From Marinobacter salarius (GTDB lineage: Bacteria; Pseudomonadota; Gammaproteobacteria; Pseudomonadales; Oleiphilaceae): a stretch of DNA of 64,000 nucleotides. Shown one piece after another: positions 25,796 to 35,010 of the stretch. Positions within the stretch are counted from its first letter, which is position 1. The number at the start of each line of letters is the position of its first letter. The notes under the pieces were generated by a model. The model searched no databases, was not told the origin of the DNA, and was given only the letters and a program-made list of their open reading frames with translations. The DNA lies in NCBI RefSeq assembly GCF_032922745.1, contig NZ_CP136693.1:1798001-1862000 (forward strand), written 5' to 3'. The position numbers and the translations under genes were made by a program.

Positions 25796-27013
25796 ATGAT
25801 CAGACCCCACCTGGCTCTTGTGCTTTCCTGTGTTTTCTTTTCCGCGCCGGTGTTCTCTTTTGAACGCGGTGAACTGCTTATCTGGATCAACTCCGACAAG
25901 GGGTATGAAGGACTGGCTGAGGTCGGCCGGCGCTTCGAAGCCGAAACCGGCATTCAAGTGACTGTGGAGACGCCGGACGATCTCACCTCCGAGTACGACC
26001 ATTACGGCTATTCCTCCAAGGCTCCGGATATCGTGATCTGGCCCCATGATCGTTTTGGCAGCTGGATCAATGAGGGCCACCTGCGCCCCATCGAGCCATC
26101 CGGGCAGGTGCGTGAGGCCATTGCACCCTTCGCCTGGCAAGCGGTTTCCGTGGGCGATCGGGTGTACGGCTACCCGATTGCCATGGAAGTGGTCAGTCTG
26201 CTCTACAACAAGGACCTTATTTCAGAGCCGCCCGCCACGCTGAAAGGCGTGAAAGCTGAGCATCAACGGCTGAGCGCACAGGGTATTGAGGCCATCTCCT
26301 GGGACTACAAGAATGTGTATTTTTCCTGGCCCGTGTTCGCCGGATCCGGTGGGTACAGTTTCGGCCTGGAAAACCAGGTCTACGACCTTTCCGATGTCGG
26401 CGTGGACACAGATGGTGCTGTGGATGCCGTGGCAGGCATAAAAGACTTGCTGGATTCCGGTGTGCTGTCGGCAGGCGCGGATTACGGCACCATGATGAAC
26501 GGATTCAAAACTGGCCAGACAGCGATGATCATCAACGGTCCCTGGGCCTGGAGTGAGATACGGGACGCCGGTATCAACGTGGGCATTGCCGACGTGCCCA
26601 CTGTCAGTGGCGATCCCGGAAAACCCTTTGTGGGCGTACTGGCCGCCGGGATCAGCGCGGTGTCCACCAACCACGAACTGGCCCGTCGGTTCATGGAGGA
26701 CTACCTGCTGACCGAATCCGGCCTGCACGCCGTGAATGACGACAAGCCCCTTGGCGCCGTGGCCCACCTGGATGTGGTGAAAACCCTCAGCGAAGACCCG
26801 TTTATTGACCATACCTTCCGTTCCGCCAGTCGTGGGGAAATCATGCCCAACATTCCTGAAATGAAACGCTTCTGGGATCTGATGACCATCCGTTTTGATG
26901 GCATGTTGGCCGATGATTACCCCATAGCGTCCACGCTCAAGGAGGCCGCAGGCAGGCTTGAGCGGCTGGATGACATGCGGGGCTGGACGCGCCGGCATTA
27001 CGTTACTGATTGA
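25796..27013 (+). CDS. Maltose/maltodextrin-binding protein-like periplasmic protein, orphan
   Basis: This 405-residue secreted protein has a signal peptide (cleaved near VFS-FE) and the MalE fold: GELLIWINSDKGYEGLAEVG, the GYPIAMEVVSLLYNKDL segment and INGPWAWSEI all match maltose-binding proteins. No permease or ATPase gene is adjacent: the neighbours are a hydroxyacid dehydrogenase and a YihY protein. It must therefore serve a transporter encoded elsewhere, or act alone. The sugar is inferred from the family. Confidence 0.88.
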   Translation: MIRPHLALVLSCVFFSAPVFSFERGELLIWINSDKGYEGLAEVGRRFEAETGIQVTVETPDDLTSEYDHYGYSSKAPDIVIWPHDRFGSWINEGHLRPIEPSGQVREAIAPFAWQAVSVGDRVYGYPIAMEVVSLLYNKDLISEPPATLKGVKAEHQRLSAQGIEAISWDYKNVYFSWPVFAGSGGYSFGLENQVYDLSDVGVDTDGAVDAVAGIKDLLDSGVLSAGADYGTMMNGFKTGQTAMIINGPWAWSEIRDAGINVGIADVPTVSGDPGKPFVGVLAAGISAVSTNHELARRFMEDYLLTESGLHAVNDDKPLGAVAHLDVVKTLSEDPFIDHTFRSASRGEIMPNIPEMKRFWDLMTIRFDGMLADDYPIASTLKEAAGRLERLDDMRGWTRRHYVTD

Positions 27014-27143
27014 CTGGTTTCAACGGATGGTAACGTGCTACTGAGCCGAAACCGCTAGTAAAAGCCACACAATACGCCATACTTTGTTGTGAATTGGTAT
27101 CTGACTGATAATCTGTACAAAACACTGGCAAACAGGACGTTGT

Positions 27144-28466
27144 GTGGCTTCATTTCAATTCAAAGATCGGCTTCAGGCTGCGGAAACCTGGATTCTCGCC
27201 AATCCCAATCCACCGCAACACTGGCCATGGACCTGGCTGTATAAAACCGGGCGAACGGCCTATGCGCTGGTGCGGGACGTCGTCAGTGGCAACCTGACGC
27301 TCCACGCCATGAGCCTGGTGTATACCACTCTGCTCAGTATTGTGCCGTTGCTGGCGCTGAGCTTTTCAGTGCTCAAGGCGCTGGGCGTGCACCAGCGTAT
27401 GGAGCCCTTCCTGTTCCAGTTCTTTCGGCCCATGGGCCCGCAAGGCGTCGAGATTGCCGAGCAGATTCTGGGCTTTGTGGATAACATGAAAGTGGGTGTG
27501 CTCGGCTCGGTCGGCCTGGCACTGCTGGTTTATACGGTGGTGTCGCTGGTGCAGAAAATCGAGCGTTCTTTCAATATGATCTGGCGGGTGCCGGACATGC
27601 GCTCAATGGCCCAGCGCTTCAGCAATTATCTCAGCGTTATTATGGTGGGGCCGTTGTTGATGGTGTCGGCTATCGGTATCAGTGCCACCATTTTCTCGTC
27701 GGCGTTCGTGCAGTCGCTGATGGAAATCGAACCGCTCGGTTCGATGATTGTCTTCGCCACCCGTTTCACCCCGTTCATGTTAGTGGTTGGGGCATTCACC
27801 TTCGTGTACGTGTTTATCCCCAACACCCGAGTGAAGCTTCGCTATGCGTTCATCGGTGGCCTGGTGGCGGGTATATCCTGGCAGGCGGCGGGTATGCTGT
27901 TTGCGTCGTTTGTCGCCGGTTCCGCCAAGTACGCTGCCATCTATTCCAGTTTCGCCATTGGCATCATCCTGTTGATCTGGGTGTACCTCAACTGGATGAT
28001 TCTGCTGCTGGGCTCCAGCATTGCCTTCTATCTCCAGAACCCGGGCTCGGTGGCCAAACGCCGCCAGGTACGGTTGTCGCCGGAACTTCTGGAAAAAACC
28101 GGGCTGGCGTTGATGTGGCTGGTGGCAAAACCCTTCAGCGAAGGTCGGCCAGCGCCTCAGCAGGAAGCGGTTGAGCAGCAACTCAGGGTGCCGGGGGAGG
28201 TGACCCGTGGTATCAGTGACAAGCTGATCCGCGCCCAACTGCTGACATTGGCCGGTCGCAACGGCGATTGCCTGGCCCCGGGCCAGTCCCTTGAGAGGAT
28301 TACTGTTGGCAGCGTGCTGGAAGCCATACGTCATGATGAGGATCGGGTGGCTGACCGTTTACCCTATGCTGTGCCGAGCCATCTGATGGAGCGCCCTCCG
28401 GAACACGAATCGGTGTCCTTCGCCGAACTGCTGAAGCAGGAAGGGGGTTACGGAGAAAAAACCTAG
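27144..28466 (+). CDS. YihY/BrkB family inner-membrane protein
   Basis: This 440-residue protein has six predicted transmembrane helices in the first 300 residues with the family features MSLVYTTLLSIVPLLALSFS and YVFIPNTRVKLRYAFIGG. The C-terminal 130 residues are soluble and helix-turn-helix-like, an extension seen in many gammaproteobacterial members. Function is unknown; an old annotation as a ribonuclease BN is wrong for the family. It starts with GTG at 27144 behind AGGACG. Its stop overlaps that of the convergent HDOD gene by 4 nt (CTAG). Confidence 0.85.
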   Translation: MASFQFKDRLQAAETWILANPNPPQHWPWTWLYKTGRTAYALVRDVVSGNLTLHAMSLVYTTLLSIVPLLALSFSVLKALGVHQRMEPFLFQFFRPMGPQGVEIAEQILGFVDNMKVGVLGSVGLALLVYTVVSLVQKIERSFNMIWRVPDMRSMAQRFSNYLSVIMVGPLLMVSAIGISATIFSSAFVQSLMEIEPLGSMIVFATRFTPFMLVVGAFTFVYVFIPNTRVKLRYAFIGGLVAGISWQAAGMLFASFVAGSAKYAAIYSSFAIGIILLIWVYLNWMILLLGSSIAFYLQNPGSVAKRRQVRLSPELLEKTGLALMWLVAKPFSEGRPAPQQEAVEQQLRVPGEVTRGISDKLIRAQLLTLAGRNGDCLAPGQSLERITVGSVLEAIRHDEDRVADRLPYAVPSHLMERPPEHESVSFAELLKQEGGYGEKT

Positions 28467-29509
28467 GCGCGGGTTTTTGCACCAGCCTCCAGGGTATCGA
28501 GGATCACCTTGCGCACCCGTGTAAACTGTTCCCTCGAGATGTGAGTAATCCGCAATACGTCGTCTTCCGGCATGTTGCGCTGGTGGGCATGGCGTAACAC
28601 CTCCCGGGTGCCGATGATGATGCCATCGTTCAACGGGGTGTGCTGCTGCCTCGGGGCCGGTCGTTCCGCCGCCAGAAGCTGGGCGTGGTATTTAGGCGGC
28701 AGGTTCCATTCATTGGCCAGCAATTGCGATGTGGCCCATTGGTGGCGTGAAAGGGCGATATGGATCAGCGAGGGTGGCGGTTCCACCATTCCAGATTCCG
28801 TTCTGCAAACGCGCAGCAACTCCCTTCGTAGCGTGATGTAGGACAACGCTGGCAGTAAGCCCGCCATGAAATAGACGCTGCTATCCTGGCCCTGAATCTT
28901 GGCAATCAGTTCCGCACTGCGGGCACAGGTGAGCCCCCAGCGCCATACCCGTTGTGCGAAGAGCGCTTCCCGACTGTTCCGCGCCGCCATCATCGGCCGC
29001 ATGATGGCGGCGGAAACGACGTTACGAATACCGTCCATGCCCAGGACAAAGACCGCCTGGTCCACCGAGTCGATGGTTTGGTCGCTGGTACGGAAGTAAG
29101 GGCTGTTGGCAATTTGCAGCAACTGGTCGGTCAACGCGGGGTCATTGAGAATGATCTCCGTCAGTTGGTTACGGCCGGTGTTGGCATCGGAGAGTGCCCG
29201 CATCAGCATTGGCAGCGTCATGGGTTGGCGCGGTAACTCGTCCAGTTCACCATTGGCGATTCGCCAGCGCAGTTTTTCCAGAACCTCATCCCATTGCCCG
29301 GCCTCTGATCGCAGCGCGACGGGAGGCGAGTCAAGGAGCCAGCAAAACAGGTACTCTTCCAACTGGTCAATCAGGGCCGGGTCTATGTCCGGGCTGTCGT
29401 CTGTCGCAACAACCGGGTTGAGCAGGCGGGGTTCAGATACTGTTGTGGTTGCGTTTGTTGGTTTGTCGGACGAAAAAAGTCCTGAAATCCAGGAAAAAAA
29501 GCCTGGCAT
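28463..29509 (-). CDS. HDOD domain-containing protein
   Basis: This 348-residue protein has an unstructured N-terminus and an HDOD domain (about residues 93-290), a relative of HD phosphohydrolases without the metal-binding HD pair. Recognisable parts are MLMRALSDANTG, ILNDPALTDQLLQIANSPYF and VFVLGMDGIRNVVSAAIM. Such proteins take part in signalling and stress responses, often tied to c-di-GMP or chemotaxis. The start has GGAGG eight nt upstream. It appears to be monocistronic. Confidence 0.88.
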   Translation of the reverse strand: MPGFFSWISGLFSSDKPTNATTTVSEPRLLNPVVATDDSPDIDPALIDQLEEYLFCWLLDSPPVALRSEAGQWDEVLEKLRWRIANGELDELPRQPMTLPMLMRALSDANTGRNQLTEIILNDPALTDQLLQIANSPYFRTSDQTIDSVDQAVFVLGMDGIRNVVSAAIMRPMMAARNSREALFAQRVWRWGLTCARSAELIAKIQGQDSSVYFMAGLLPALSYITLRRELLRVCRTESGMVEPPPSLIHIALSRHQWATSQLLANEWNLPPKYHAQLLAAERPAPRQQHTPLNDGIIIGTREVLRHAHQRNMPEDDVLRITHISREQFTRVRKVILDTLEAGAKTRA

Positions 29510-29633
29510 CCGATGCCTCCGGGAAAAGAATAGTCGCCGGGAAATACATGCCCGTACTCTATGAGTATAGAATGAGCTGGCGGCTATGCCCAGTGCTAAG
29601 CGCTATAACCGCAGGCTTTATGGCGCTGAGGCA

Positions 29634-30863
29634 TCAGAAAACTGAGCCACCGAAGACGAACACCAATTGGCAGATACCGGCGGCGAAGCCCAGGAAGGCG
29701 CCCACCAGTATCAGTTTGATCTCGTCTTCCTGGAAGCAGGGCCGAAGAAGATCCTGAAACTCCTCAGACGAGAGGGCAATCATGCGCTCCACCATGATGC
29801 TTTCCACGGCCCTTGCCCGGTCGGTTTCGAACACCGGGTTATTGAAGGAGGTTTGCGATATTTCGATGGCTTTTTTGCCGACCTGGTTCTTTAGGGTTGC
29901 AAAGCCTGTTGGTCCAAACGCCATCTGGGTCAGAGCCTTGCCCATGCCGGCGGTTTCGTCGACCAGGGGTTTGATGTGCTTTTTGACCATGTTGCGGGCC
30001 CGGTCGCCCTTAGAGCCTTCCAGTATGGCGTTGATGATGTTACCAACGGTGAGAATTTCGTGGGTAACGATGTGGCAGAAGGATTCGGCGACTTCCTGCT
30101 GGCGTTTGAGGAACAGCCCCTGAAGTCGGACAGGGCCGACTTTCTTTTCATGCAGCGGGCGGAAGATTACGTTTAGTGCAATCCAATTGGTGGCCCAGCC
30201 CACCATCAGGCCGAAGAAAGGCAGTACCCACCAGCTTTGGTAGAAATACCAGACGGTCATCTGAACCAGGCCGAACAGGAAGCCGAAGTAAAAGCCGGAG
30301 TTGATGATGAAACGGAACTCCACTTCCCCACACTCGATGAAAATCCGGTTCAGCAGTCGTTTGTCCTTGGCCAGGCGTTCGATGACCATGCTTTTGATGT
30401 CGAGAAGGTCTTCGATGTTGTCGGAAACGTCACCGACCAGGTTGTCCACCAGTTGTGGGGTAGATTTACGTACCCGGTCATAGACCATGTTCCTGGCGGA
30501 GGAGGGCAGGTTTTCCCAAAAGGTGGGGTATTCCCTGAGCATGAGTTCGTCGACGTATTCTTCGGTGCGGGGTTCGACGGTGTAGATGATGTGGGCGGCG
30601 AGTACCTGAGGGTCGATCTGCTGGAAAATTTCCCGCACCGTGCCGATTTTGGAGATGGTGGCGTCGACGCTGATGGCGGCCATCTTTCGAGCCTTGGAGG
30701 GGATGATGCCCTGCCAGCCCAGTAGCGGAGGCTTGCCGACGAATTCCAGCGGGTAGAAGGTCATTTTGATGGCCAGCCAGTTCGTGGTCCAGCCGATCAG
30801 GGCGGCAATGACCGGGATACTGAGGTATTGCCAGAATTCTGGGTTGCTTAGCAGGCTTGTCAT
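29634..30863 (-). CDS. DUF445 family membrane protein
   Basis: This 409-residue protein has an N-terminal transmembrane helix (about residues 13-30), two central helices (about 186-235) and a C-terminal one (about 383-405). The paired motif GWTTNWLAIKMTFYPLEF and GWATNWIALNVIFRPLHE is characteristic of DUF445. The function is unknown. The ATG at 30863 has no clear ribosome-binding site, and an in-frame stop lies in the hairpin element just upstream, so no longer form is possible. It lies downstream of rsmE on the same strand, with a repeat element in between. Confidence 0.88.
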   Translation of the reverse strand: MTSLLSNPEFWQYLSIPVIAALIGWTTNWLAIKMTFYPLEFVGKPPLLGWQGIIPSKARKMAAISVDATISKIGTVREIFQQIDPQVLAAHIIYTVEPRTEEYVDELMLREYPTFWENLPSSARNMVYDRVRKSTPQLVDNLVGDVSDNIEDLLDIKSMVIERLAKDKRLLNRIFIECGEVEFRFIINSGFYFGFLFGLVQMTVWYFYQSWWVLPFFGLMVGWATNWIALNVIFRPLHEKKVGPVRLQGLFLKRQQEVAESFCHIVTHEILTVGNIINAILEGSKGDRARNMVKKHIKPLVDETAGMGKALTQMAFGPTGFATLKNQVGKKAIEISQTSFNNPVFETDRARAVESIMVERMIALSSEEFQDLLRPCFQEDEIKLILVGAFLGFAAGICQLVFVFGGSVF

Positions 30864-30893
30864 CCGGTGTTCGCTTTTTGGGTTCTGGAGTTT

Positions 30894-31009
30894 GCTGCAT
30901 TACGGGGAGGCCTTTCCAAAACACGCTCCTTGCGGCACATCCCTGTGGCGCTTGGGCTCCGCCATCCATGGCTCCGCACAGTTTTGGAAAGGCCTCCCCG
31001 TAATGCAGC
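30894..31009 (-). repeat. Long-stem intergenic element A (dual A-N-GGA hairpin family)
   Basis: Perfect 29-bp arms (30894-30922 and 30981-31009) enclose a 58-nt core. Read on the minus strand, the direction of rsmE and DUF445, the core holds two small hairpins: GCC-ATGGAT-GGC (plus-strand 30961-30972) and CAC-AGGGAT-GTG (30936-30947), the latter extended by three more pairs beyond one mismatch. The element lies 30 nt upstream of DUF445 and 115 nt after rsmE. There is no T-tract. The core is the most diverged of the five copies. Confidence 0.85.
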
Positions 31010-31124
31010 CCCGACTACAGAGCTATCCTCAACAGACTTATCACTCGACAGGGATAATGTTGTCGGGGGCCGGCTCTGTCAATGACTTGCGCGCCAGATT
31101 GAGATGGCGGCACAGTCGGTAGGC

Positions 31125-31859
31125 TCAACCGCCGATATCGCCCCACAACCACTGACACAGTGCCATGGCGGCAACCGGGGCGGTTTCGGTTCGTAGAACG
31201 CGGGGGCCGAGGGCAACGGGGAGGAAGCCGGCGGTTTCGGCGGCGGTGATTTCGTCCGGGCTGAGGCCGCCTTCGGGGCCGATCATTAACGCGACGCGGG
31301 CGGGTTTGGCCAGGGTGTCCAGGGATTGTTCGGTGCGGTGGTGTAGGACCAGGCGCAGGTCACAGTCCTGGGTGTGGTCGAACCAGTCGGGCAGTGCCAT
31401 CACGGGCAAAATCTCAGGCACCCGGGCGCGGCCACACTGTTCGGCAGCGCTGATAGCAACGGATTGCCAGTGGCGCAGGCGTTTGTCTTCACGGTCGCCT
31501 TTGAGTTTGACGTCGCAGCGTTCGGTGGTGAGAGGGACGAGGCGGGTAACGCCCATTTCCACAGCTTTCTGAACGGCGTAGTCCATACGGTCGCCTTTGG
31601 AGAGGGTCTGGCCGAGTACGATCTCCAGGTGGGACTCGGTGGCATTGGCGGACGGCGTTCCTACCTCGACCGACACGTGTTTCTTGCCGGCCTCGGTGAT
31701 GGTGGCGGGGTAGTCGTTGCCGTCGCCATTGAACAGCAGCAGCTCCTGGCCGGGCTGCATGCGCAGCACACGGCCGACGTGTTGCGCTGCATTGTCGTCC
31801 AGGCCGGCCGTGGCGCCTTCACTCAGGGGTGAGTCGGTGTAGATGCGGGGGATGCGCAT
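31125..31859 (-). CDS. rsmE: 16S rRNA (uracil-1498-N3)-methyltransferase
   Basis: This 244-residue SPOUT-class enzyme methylates U1498 of 16S rRNA. It has an N-terminal PUA-like domain (about 1-75) and the knotted SAM-binding C-terminus with LMIGPEGGLSPDEI (about 191-204) and LGPRVLRTETAP (about 216-227). It is 8 nt from the end of bioA on the same strand, so it is probably cotranscribed with it. A long-stem repeat element follows its stop. Confidence 0.95.
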   Translation of the reverse strand: MRIPRIYTDSPLSEGATAGLDDNAAQHVGRVLRMQPGQELLLFNGDGNDYPATITEAGKKHVSVEVGTPSANATESHLEIVLGQTLSKGDRMDYAVQKAVEMGVTRLVPLTTERCDVKLKGDREDKRLRHWQSVAISAAEQCGRARVPEILPVMALPDWFDHTQDCDLRLVLHHRTEQSLDTLAKPARVALMIGPEGGLSPDEITAAETAGFLPVALGPRVLRTETAPVAAMALCQWLWGDIGG

Positions 31860-31867
31860 GGTGTTTG

Positions 31868-33220
31868 TCAGTCCCGTACGGCGATTTCGATGCCTTCTGT
31901 GGCCACTTGGGCCAGGTGGCGGATCTGTTCTTCGGTGATCACGTAAGGGGGCATAAAGTAGACTACGTTACCCAGTGGCCGCAATAGCGACTGGCGGGTG
32001 AGCGCATGCTGGTATACGCGGATGCCGCGTCGCTCCTGCCAGGGGAAGGGCTCTTTGGTGGCTTTGTTTTTCACCATTTCCACCGCCAGGGTCATGCCGT
32101 GCTGGCGGATGTCTCCCACGTTGGGGTGGTCCGCCAGATGCGCGACGGAGTCTGCCAAGCAGGTGCTCAGGCGTTTGTTGTTTTCGATGACGTTGTCATC
32201 GCGGAAGATGTCCAGGGTGGCCAGGGCAACGGCACAGCCGATGGGGTTGCCGGTATAGCTGTGGCTGTGCAGGAAGGCTTTCAGGGTTTCGTAATCGTCG
32301 TAGAAGGCGTTGTAGACCGTGTCCGTGGTCAACACCACCGACAGCGGCAGGTAGCCGGCAGTCAGGCCCTTCGACAGGCACATGAAATCCGGAGTGATAC
32401 CGGACTGCTCGCAGGCGAACAGGGTGCCGGTGCGGCCGAAGCCAACGGCAATTTCGTCGGCGATCAGGTGCACGCCATATTTGTCGCAGGCTTCGCGCAG
32501 TTTGGTGTGGTAAATCGGATGGTGCATGCGCATGCCACCGGCGCACTGGATCAGGGGCTCCACCACCACGGCGCAGATTTCGTCGTGCTTTTCGGCCAAC
32601 AGTGCGTCCATGGCCTCGAACTGCCGCAGCGCGTACTCCTCGTCGGTCTCGCCCGGCTCCTTGTTGAACGCATCCGGGGAGGGCGCCGTCATGACTTCCA
32701 TCAGCAGCGGCTGATAGGTGTCCTTGTAGAGGGCAACATCGCCCAGTGCCAGTGCCCCCAGGGTTTCGCCATGGTAGCTGTTGCTCAGGTTGACGAAGTT
32801 TTTCTTGCCCGGTTTGCCCTGATTCTTCCAGTAGTGGAAGCTCATCTTGAGCGCGGCTTCAATCGCAGAAGAACCGTTGTCAGCGTAGAAACACTTGTTG
32901 AGACCTTCCGGTGTCACTTCGATAAGCCGTTCGGACAGGCTGACCACCGGCTCGTGGGTAAACCCCGCCAGGATCACATGTTCCAACTGACCAATCTGCT
33001 CCTGAATGGCGGCGTTGATTCGCGGATTCGCATGGCCGAACAAGTTGACCCACCAGGAGCTCACGGCGTCGATGTAGCGGTTGCTCTCGAAGTCCTCCAG
33101 CCACACCCCTTCGCCCCGTTTGATGGGCACCAGGGGCAAGGTGCCTTCGTGGTCTTTCATTTGGGTGCAGGGGTGCCATACGGATTTGAGGCCGCGGGCG
33201 ACGAGGTCAGCGTTACGCAT
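31868..33220 (-). CDS. bioA: Adenosylmethionine-8-amino-7-oxononanoate aminotransferase
   Basis: This 450-residue PLP enzyme makes 7,8-diaminononanoate in biotin synthesis, using SAM as amino donor. Visible features are WHPCTQMKDHE at the N-terminus, SSWWVNLFGHANPRI, the PLP phosphate site, and the Schiff-base lysine in LSKGLTAGYLP. The rest of the bio genes are not in this window. A BirA-type palindrome lies 53-84 nt upstream of its start, so repression by biotin is likely. rsmE follows after 8 nt. Confidence 0.95.
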   Translation of the reverse strand: MRNADLVARGLKSVWHPCTQMKDHEGTLPLVPIKRGEGVWLEDFESNRYIDAVSSWWVNLFGHANPRINAAIQEQIGQLEHVILAGFTHEPVVSLSERLIEVTPEGLNKCFYADNGSSAIEAALKMSFHYWKNQGKPGKKNFVNLSNSYHGETLGALALGDVALYKDTYQPLLMEVMTAPSPDAFNKEPGETDEEYALRQFEAMDALLAEKHDEICAVVVEPLIQCAGGMRMHHPIYHTKLREACDKYGVHLIADEIAVGFGRTGTLFACEQSGITPDFMCLSKGLTAGYLPLSVVLTTDTVYNAFYDDYETLKAFLHSHSYTGNPIGCAVALATLDIFRDDNVIENNKRLSTCLADSVAHLADHPNVGDIRQHGMTLAVEMVKNKATKEPFPWQERRGIRVYQHALTRQSLLRPLGNVVYFMPPYVITEEQIRHLAQVATEGIEIAVRD

Positions 33221-33272
33221 GATAAATCTCCGTCAGACGGTGGGGTTCTGTCAGGTTCCAACAAAAGGTCGG

Positions 33273-33304
33273 TTGTTAACCAGTGCGAATATTACAGTTA
33301 ACAT
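33273..33304 (-). promoter_or_regulatory. BirA (biotin repressor) operator-like palindrome upstream of bioA
   Basis: TTGTTAACC (33273-33281) and AGTTAACAT (33296-33304) form an interrupted palindrome with a 14-nt spacer. The form matches the known gammaproteobacterial BirA site (TTGTAAACC, spacer, GGTTTACAA) with TTAAC in place of TAAAC in both arms. It sits where the bioA promoter is expected. Confidence 0.65.
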
Positions 33305-33402
33305 CGCCTGCTGACCACTATGCCATCCGCCGGTGACCGGCGGGCCAATGTGTGAACGAAACTCACCGCGCACAATCAGGCCATTCTTATACGGAGGCCT
33401 TT

Positions 33403-33891
33403 ATGGAACTGGAATTGAGACATTCATACGATGCTGGCCTGGACCGGGTGCTGGGTTCGTTTTTCGACGAGGCCCATATCCAGGAGAAAAACCAGCGGCT
33501 GGGTTCGCGCAATGTGCGTATATCGGAGCTGACTCGCGACGACTTGTCCGCAAAGGTGGTGGTGGAGCGGGAAATGACGGCGTCTACCGAAGTGCCCGGT
33601 ATTCTGGCCAGCTTCCACAAGGAATGGAATCGCGTGCGCCAGGAAGAGCACTGGTTCCGCAAGGACGACGGTGAATGGCACTGCGAGTTCCGGGTGAAGA
33701 TCGAAGGCGTGCCGGCGAAGATCAAGGGCAACATGCGCCTGCAAGGCACTGATCAGGCCTGCATCAACTACGTCACGCTGAATGTCTGGTCTGAAGTGCC
33801 GTTACTGGGCAAGAAGATTGCGCGGTTTCTGGCGGATGATTCCCATACCAAGATCGAGAAGGAGTACAGGGTTACCAGGCAGTTGCTATAA
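33403..33891 (+). CDS. DUF2505 family protein
   Basis: This 162-residue soluble protein fits DUF2505, a family related to the START/polyketide cyclase fold that may bind lipids. It begins MELELRHSYD and has alternating strand-like segments and a terminal amphipathic helix (KKIARFLADDSH). The start at 33403 has GGAGG five nt upstream, so the longer open frame is not used. No function is known. It is transcribed away from bioA and converges on the DUF6933-like gene. Confidence 0.8.
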   Translation: MELELRHSYDAGLDRVLGSFFDEAHIQEKNQRLGSRNVRISELTRDDLSAKVVVEREMTASTEVPGILASFHKEWNRVRQEEHWFRKDDGEWHCEFRVKIEGVPAKIKGNMRLQGTDQACINYVTLNVWSEVPLLGKKIARFLADDSHTKIEKEYRVTRQLL

Positions 33892-33933
33892 GTGAGTTGT
33901 TGAGAGAACATCCCGCTGCCACCTTTTGGGTAG

Positions 33934-34500
33934 TCAACCGTGCTTAGCAGCGAATGTTTTGACCAACTCCAGCATCGCCCGCTTCGGCCAGATACAACCT
34001 TTAATTGTCTTTCCCGTGCATGGCCGCTCCGCTAACCAGGCACTGGTGCTGTGTGGCGCCAGGTCAGTAATCGAGAGATTGTCATACCAGATCTGATGTT
34101 CCAGATCCTGCTTCATCTGATTCATGGTCGCCTGCACTGAGCGGTCGCATACTGAGTCGCAAGACAGTTGTGAAATTGCGCTTGCGGCAGCCTCCATTTG
34201 TGCAGCATTAGCACCGGACTTAAGGAGTGTGTTCATCAGTGCATCGTGAAACCACCAATCCAGCTCTGCGAAGTCCGGTTTGGTTAGGCAGGTTATTAGT
34301 ACTGGAAAGCGGGTGCTGTCATGAAGAAACAACACGCAGTTGCGGCGCTGGATAGTTAGTAGGTTGGCGTGCCAACTGCTCAAAGAGCTCTCCGCCTCAT
34401 CATTGGCTGCTAGCGACAGTAAGGCTTTTCTTTTCAGCCGACCGGACGTATCCAGTGGCAGTTTCGCGATCAGCTTTTGGGTGCAGTGGAGGCGGATCAT
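33934..34500 (-). CDS. DUF6933-like hypothetical protein in toxin-antitoxin islet
   Basis: This 188-residue protein begins MIRLHCTQKLIAKLP and has SSWHANLLTIQRRNCVLFLHDSTRFP, the general shape of DUF6933 proteins (RLHCT-K-L, then a WHANLL block). Function is unknown. The start at 34500 is chosen because it gives the family N-terminus; the frame is open to 34560. It lies 111 nt downstream of the YafO-like toxin gene on the same strand, in DNA that looks lower in GC than its surroundings. A third partner role with the toxin pair is possible but unproven. Confidence 0.6.
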   Translation of the reverse strand: MIRLHCTQKLIAKLPLDTSGRLKRKALLSLAANDEAESSLSSWHANLLTIQRRNCVLFLHDSTRFPVLITCLTKPDFAELDWWFHDALMNTLLKSGANAAQMEAAASAISQLSCDSVCDRSVQATMNQMKQDLEHQIWYDNLSITDLAPHSTSAWLAERPCTGKTIKGCIWPKRAMLELVKTFAAKHG

Positions 34501-34611
34501 CGCTTTCCAGGTTTGAACGTTGCGGTTCGAATAGTGATGAAATTCGTTTCTCCGGCCCATGCCCGAGTATAGAAAGTATAGTCTTTGGGATGCGGGGCGC
34601 TCGAATCGCGG

Positions 34612-35010
34612 CTAATAGATGGCCCGGAATTTCTCAGCTACCTGGCCAACGCGATACATAACGTTGTTGTCCCGAGCGAGTTGATGAGCCTCAGGCTCCA
34701 AAACAGCGATCAACAGATAGTGATCGTCGTTTATTGCGCCCTGACAGTACAGAAGATGACAGTCGCTGGTCATCTGAAACTGCATCGCCCTCACAGGCCA
34801 GTTAGAGTCAGCATCCTTCAAATGAATATGCTGGACTTCCTCCTCTCGCACTATCCTGAGTGTAACATCACTGTCATAGGCTACATCACGTCCAAAATTT
34901 TCAGGGCGGTGCCCCGTTGACTTGTAATTCCTGAAGTCTTCCACCAGATCCTTTAGTTGTCCTTCCGGCATCGATTTCCCGATGATTCTGGACGTGAAAA
35001 CGGCTACCAC
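34612..35010 (-). CDS. yafO: Type II toxin, YafO family mRNA interferase
   Basis: This 132-residue protein matches E. coli YafO along its length: FGRDVAYDSD, HIHLKDAD, HLLYCQGAINDDHYLLIAVL, EAHQLARDNN and the tail VAEKFRAIY. YafO cuts mRNA in association with the ribosome. It starts with GTG at 35010, inside the last codons of the antitoxin gene (7-nt overlap), which couples the two. The pair sits between housekeeping genes in a lower-GC islet, suggesting acquisition by transfer. Confidence 0.9.
   Translation of the reverse strand: MVAVFTSRIIGKSMPEGQLKDLVEDFRNYKSTGHRPENFGRDVAYDSDVTLRIVREEEVQHIHLKDADSNWPVRAMQFQMTSDCHLLYCQGAINDDHYLLIAVLEPEAHQLARDNNVMYRVGQVAEKFRAIY

Noticed and set aside
30478..30969. 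An alternative minus-strand frame starting inside element A and overlapping the DUF445 start
   Set aside because: It is out of frame with DUF445, reads through its coding region and shows no family features.
30894..31009. Long-stem elements as ordinary Rho-independent terminators
   Set aside because: No T-tract follows any of the five copies, loops are 52-58 nt with conserved structure, and stems are far longer than usual terminators.
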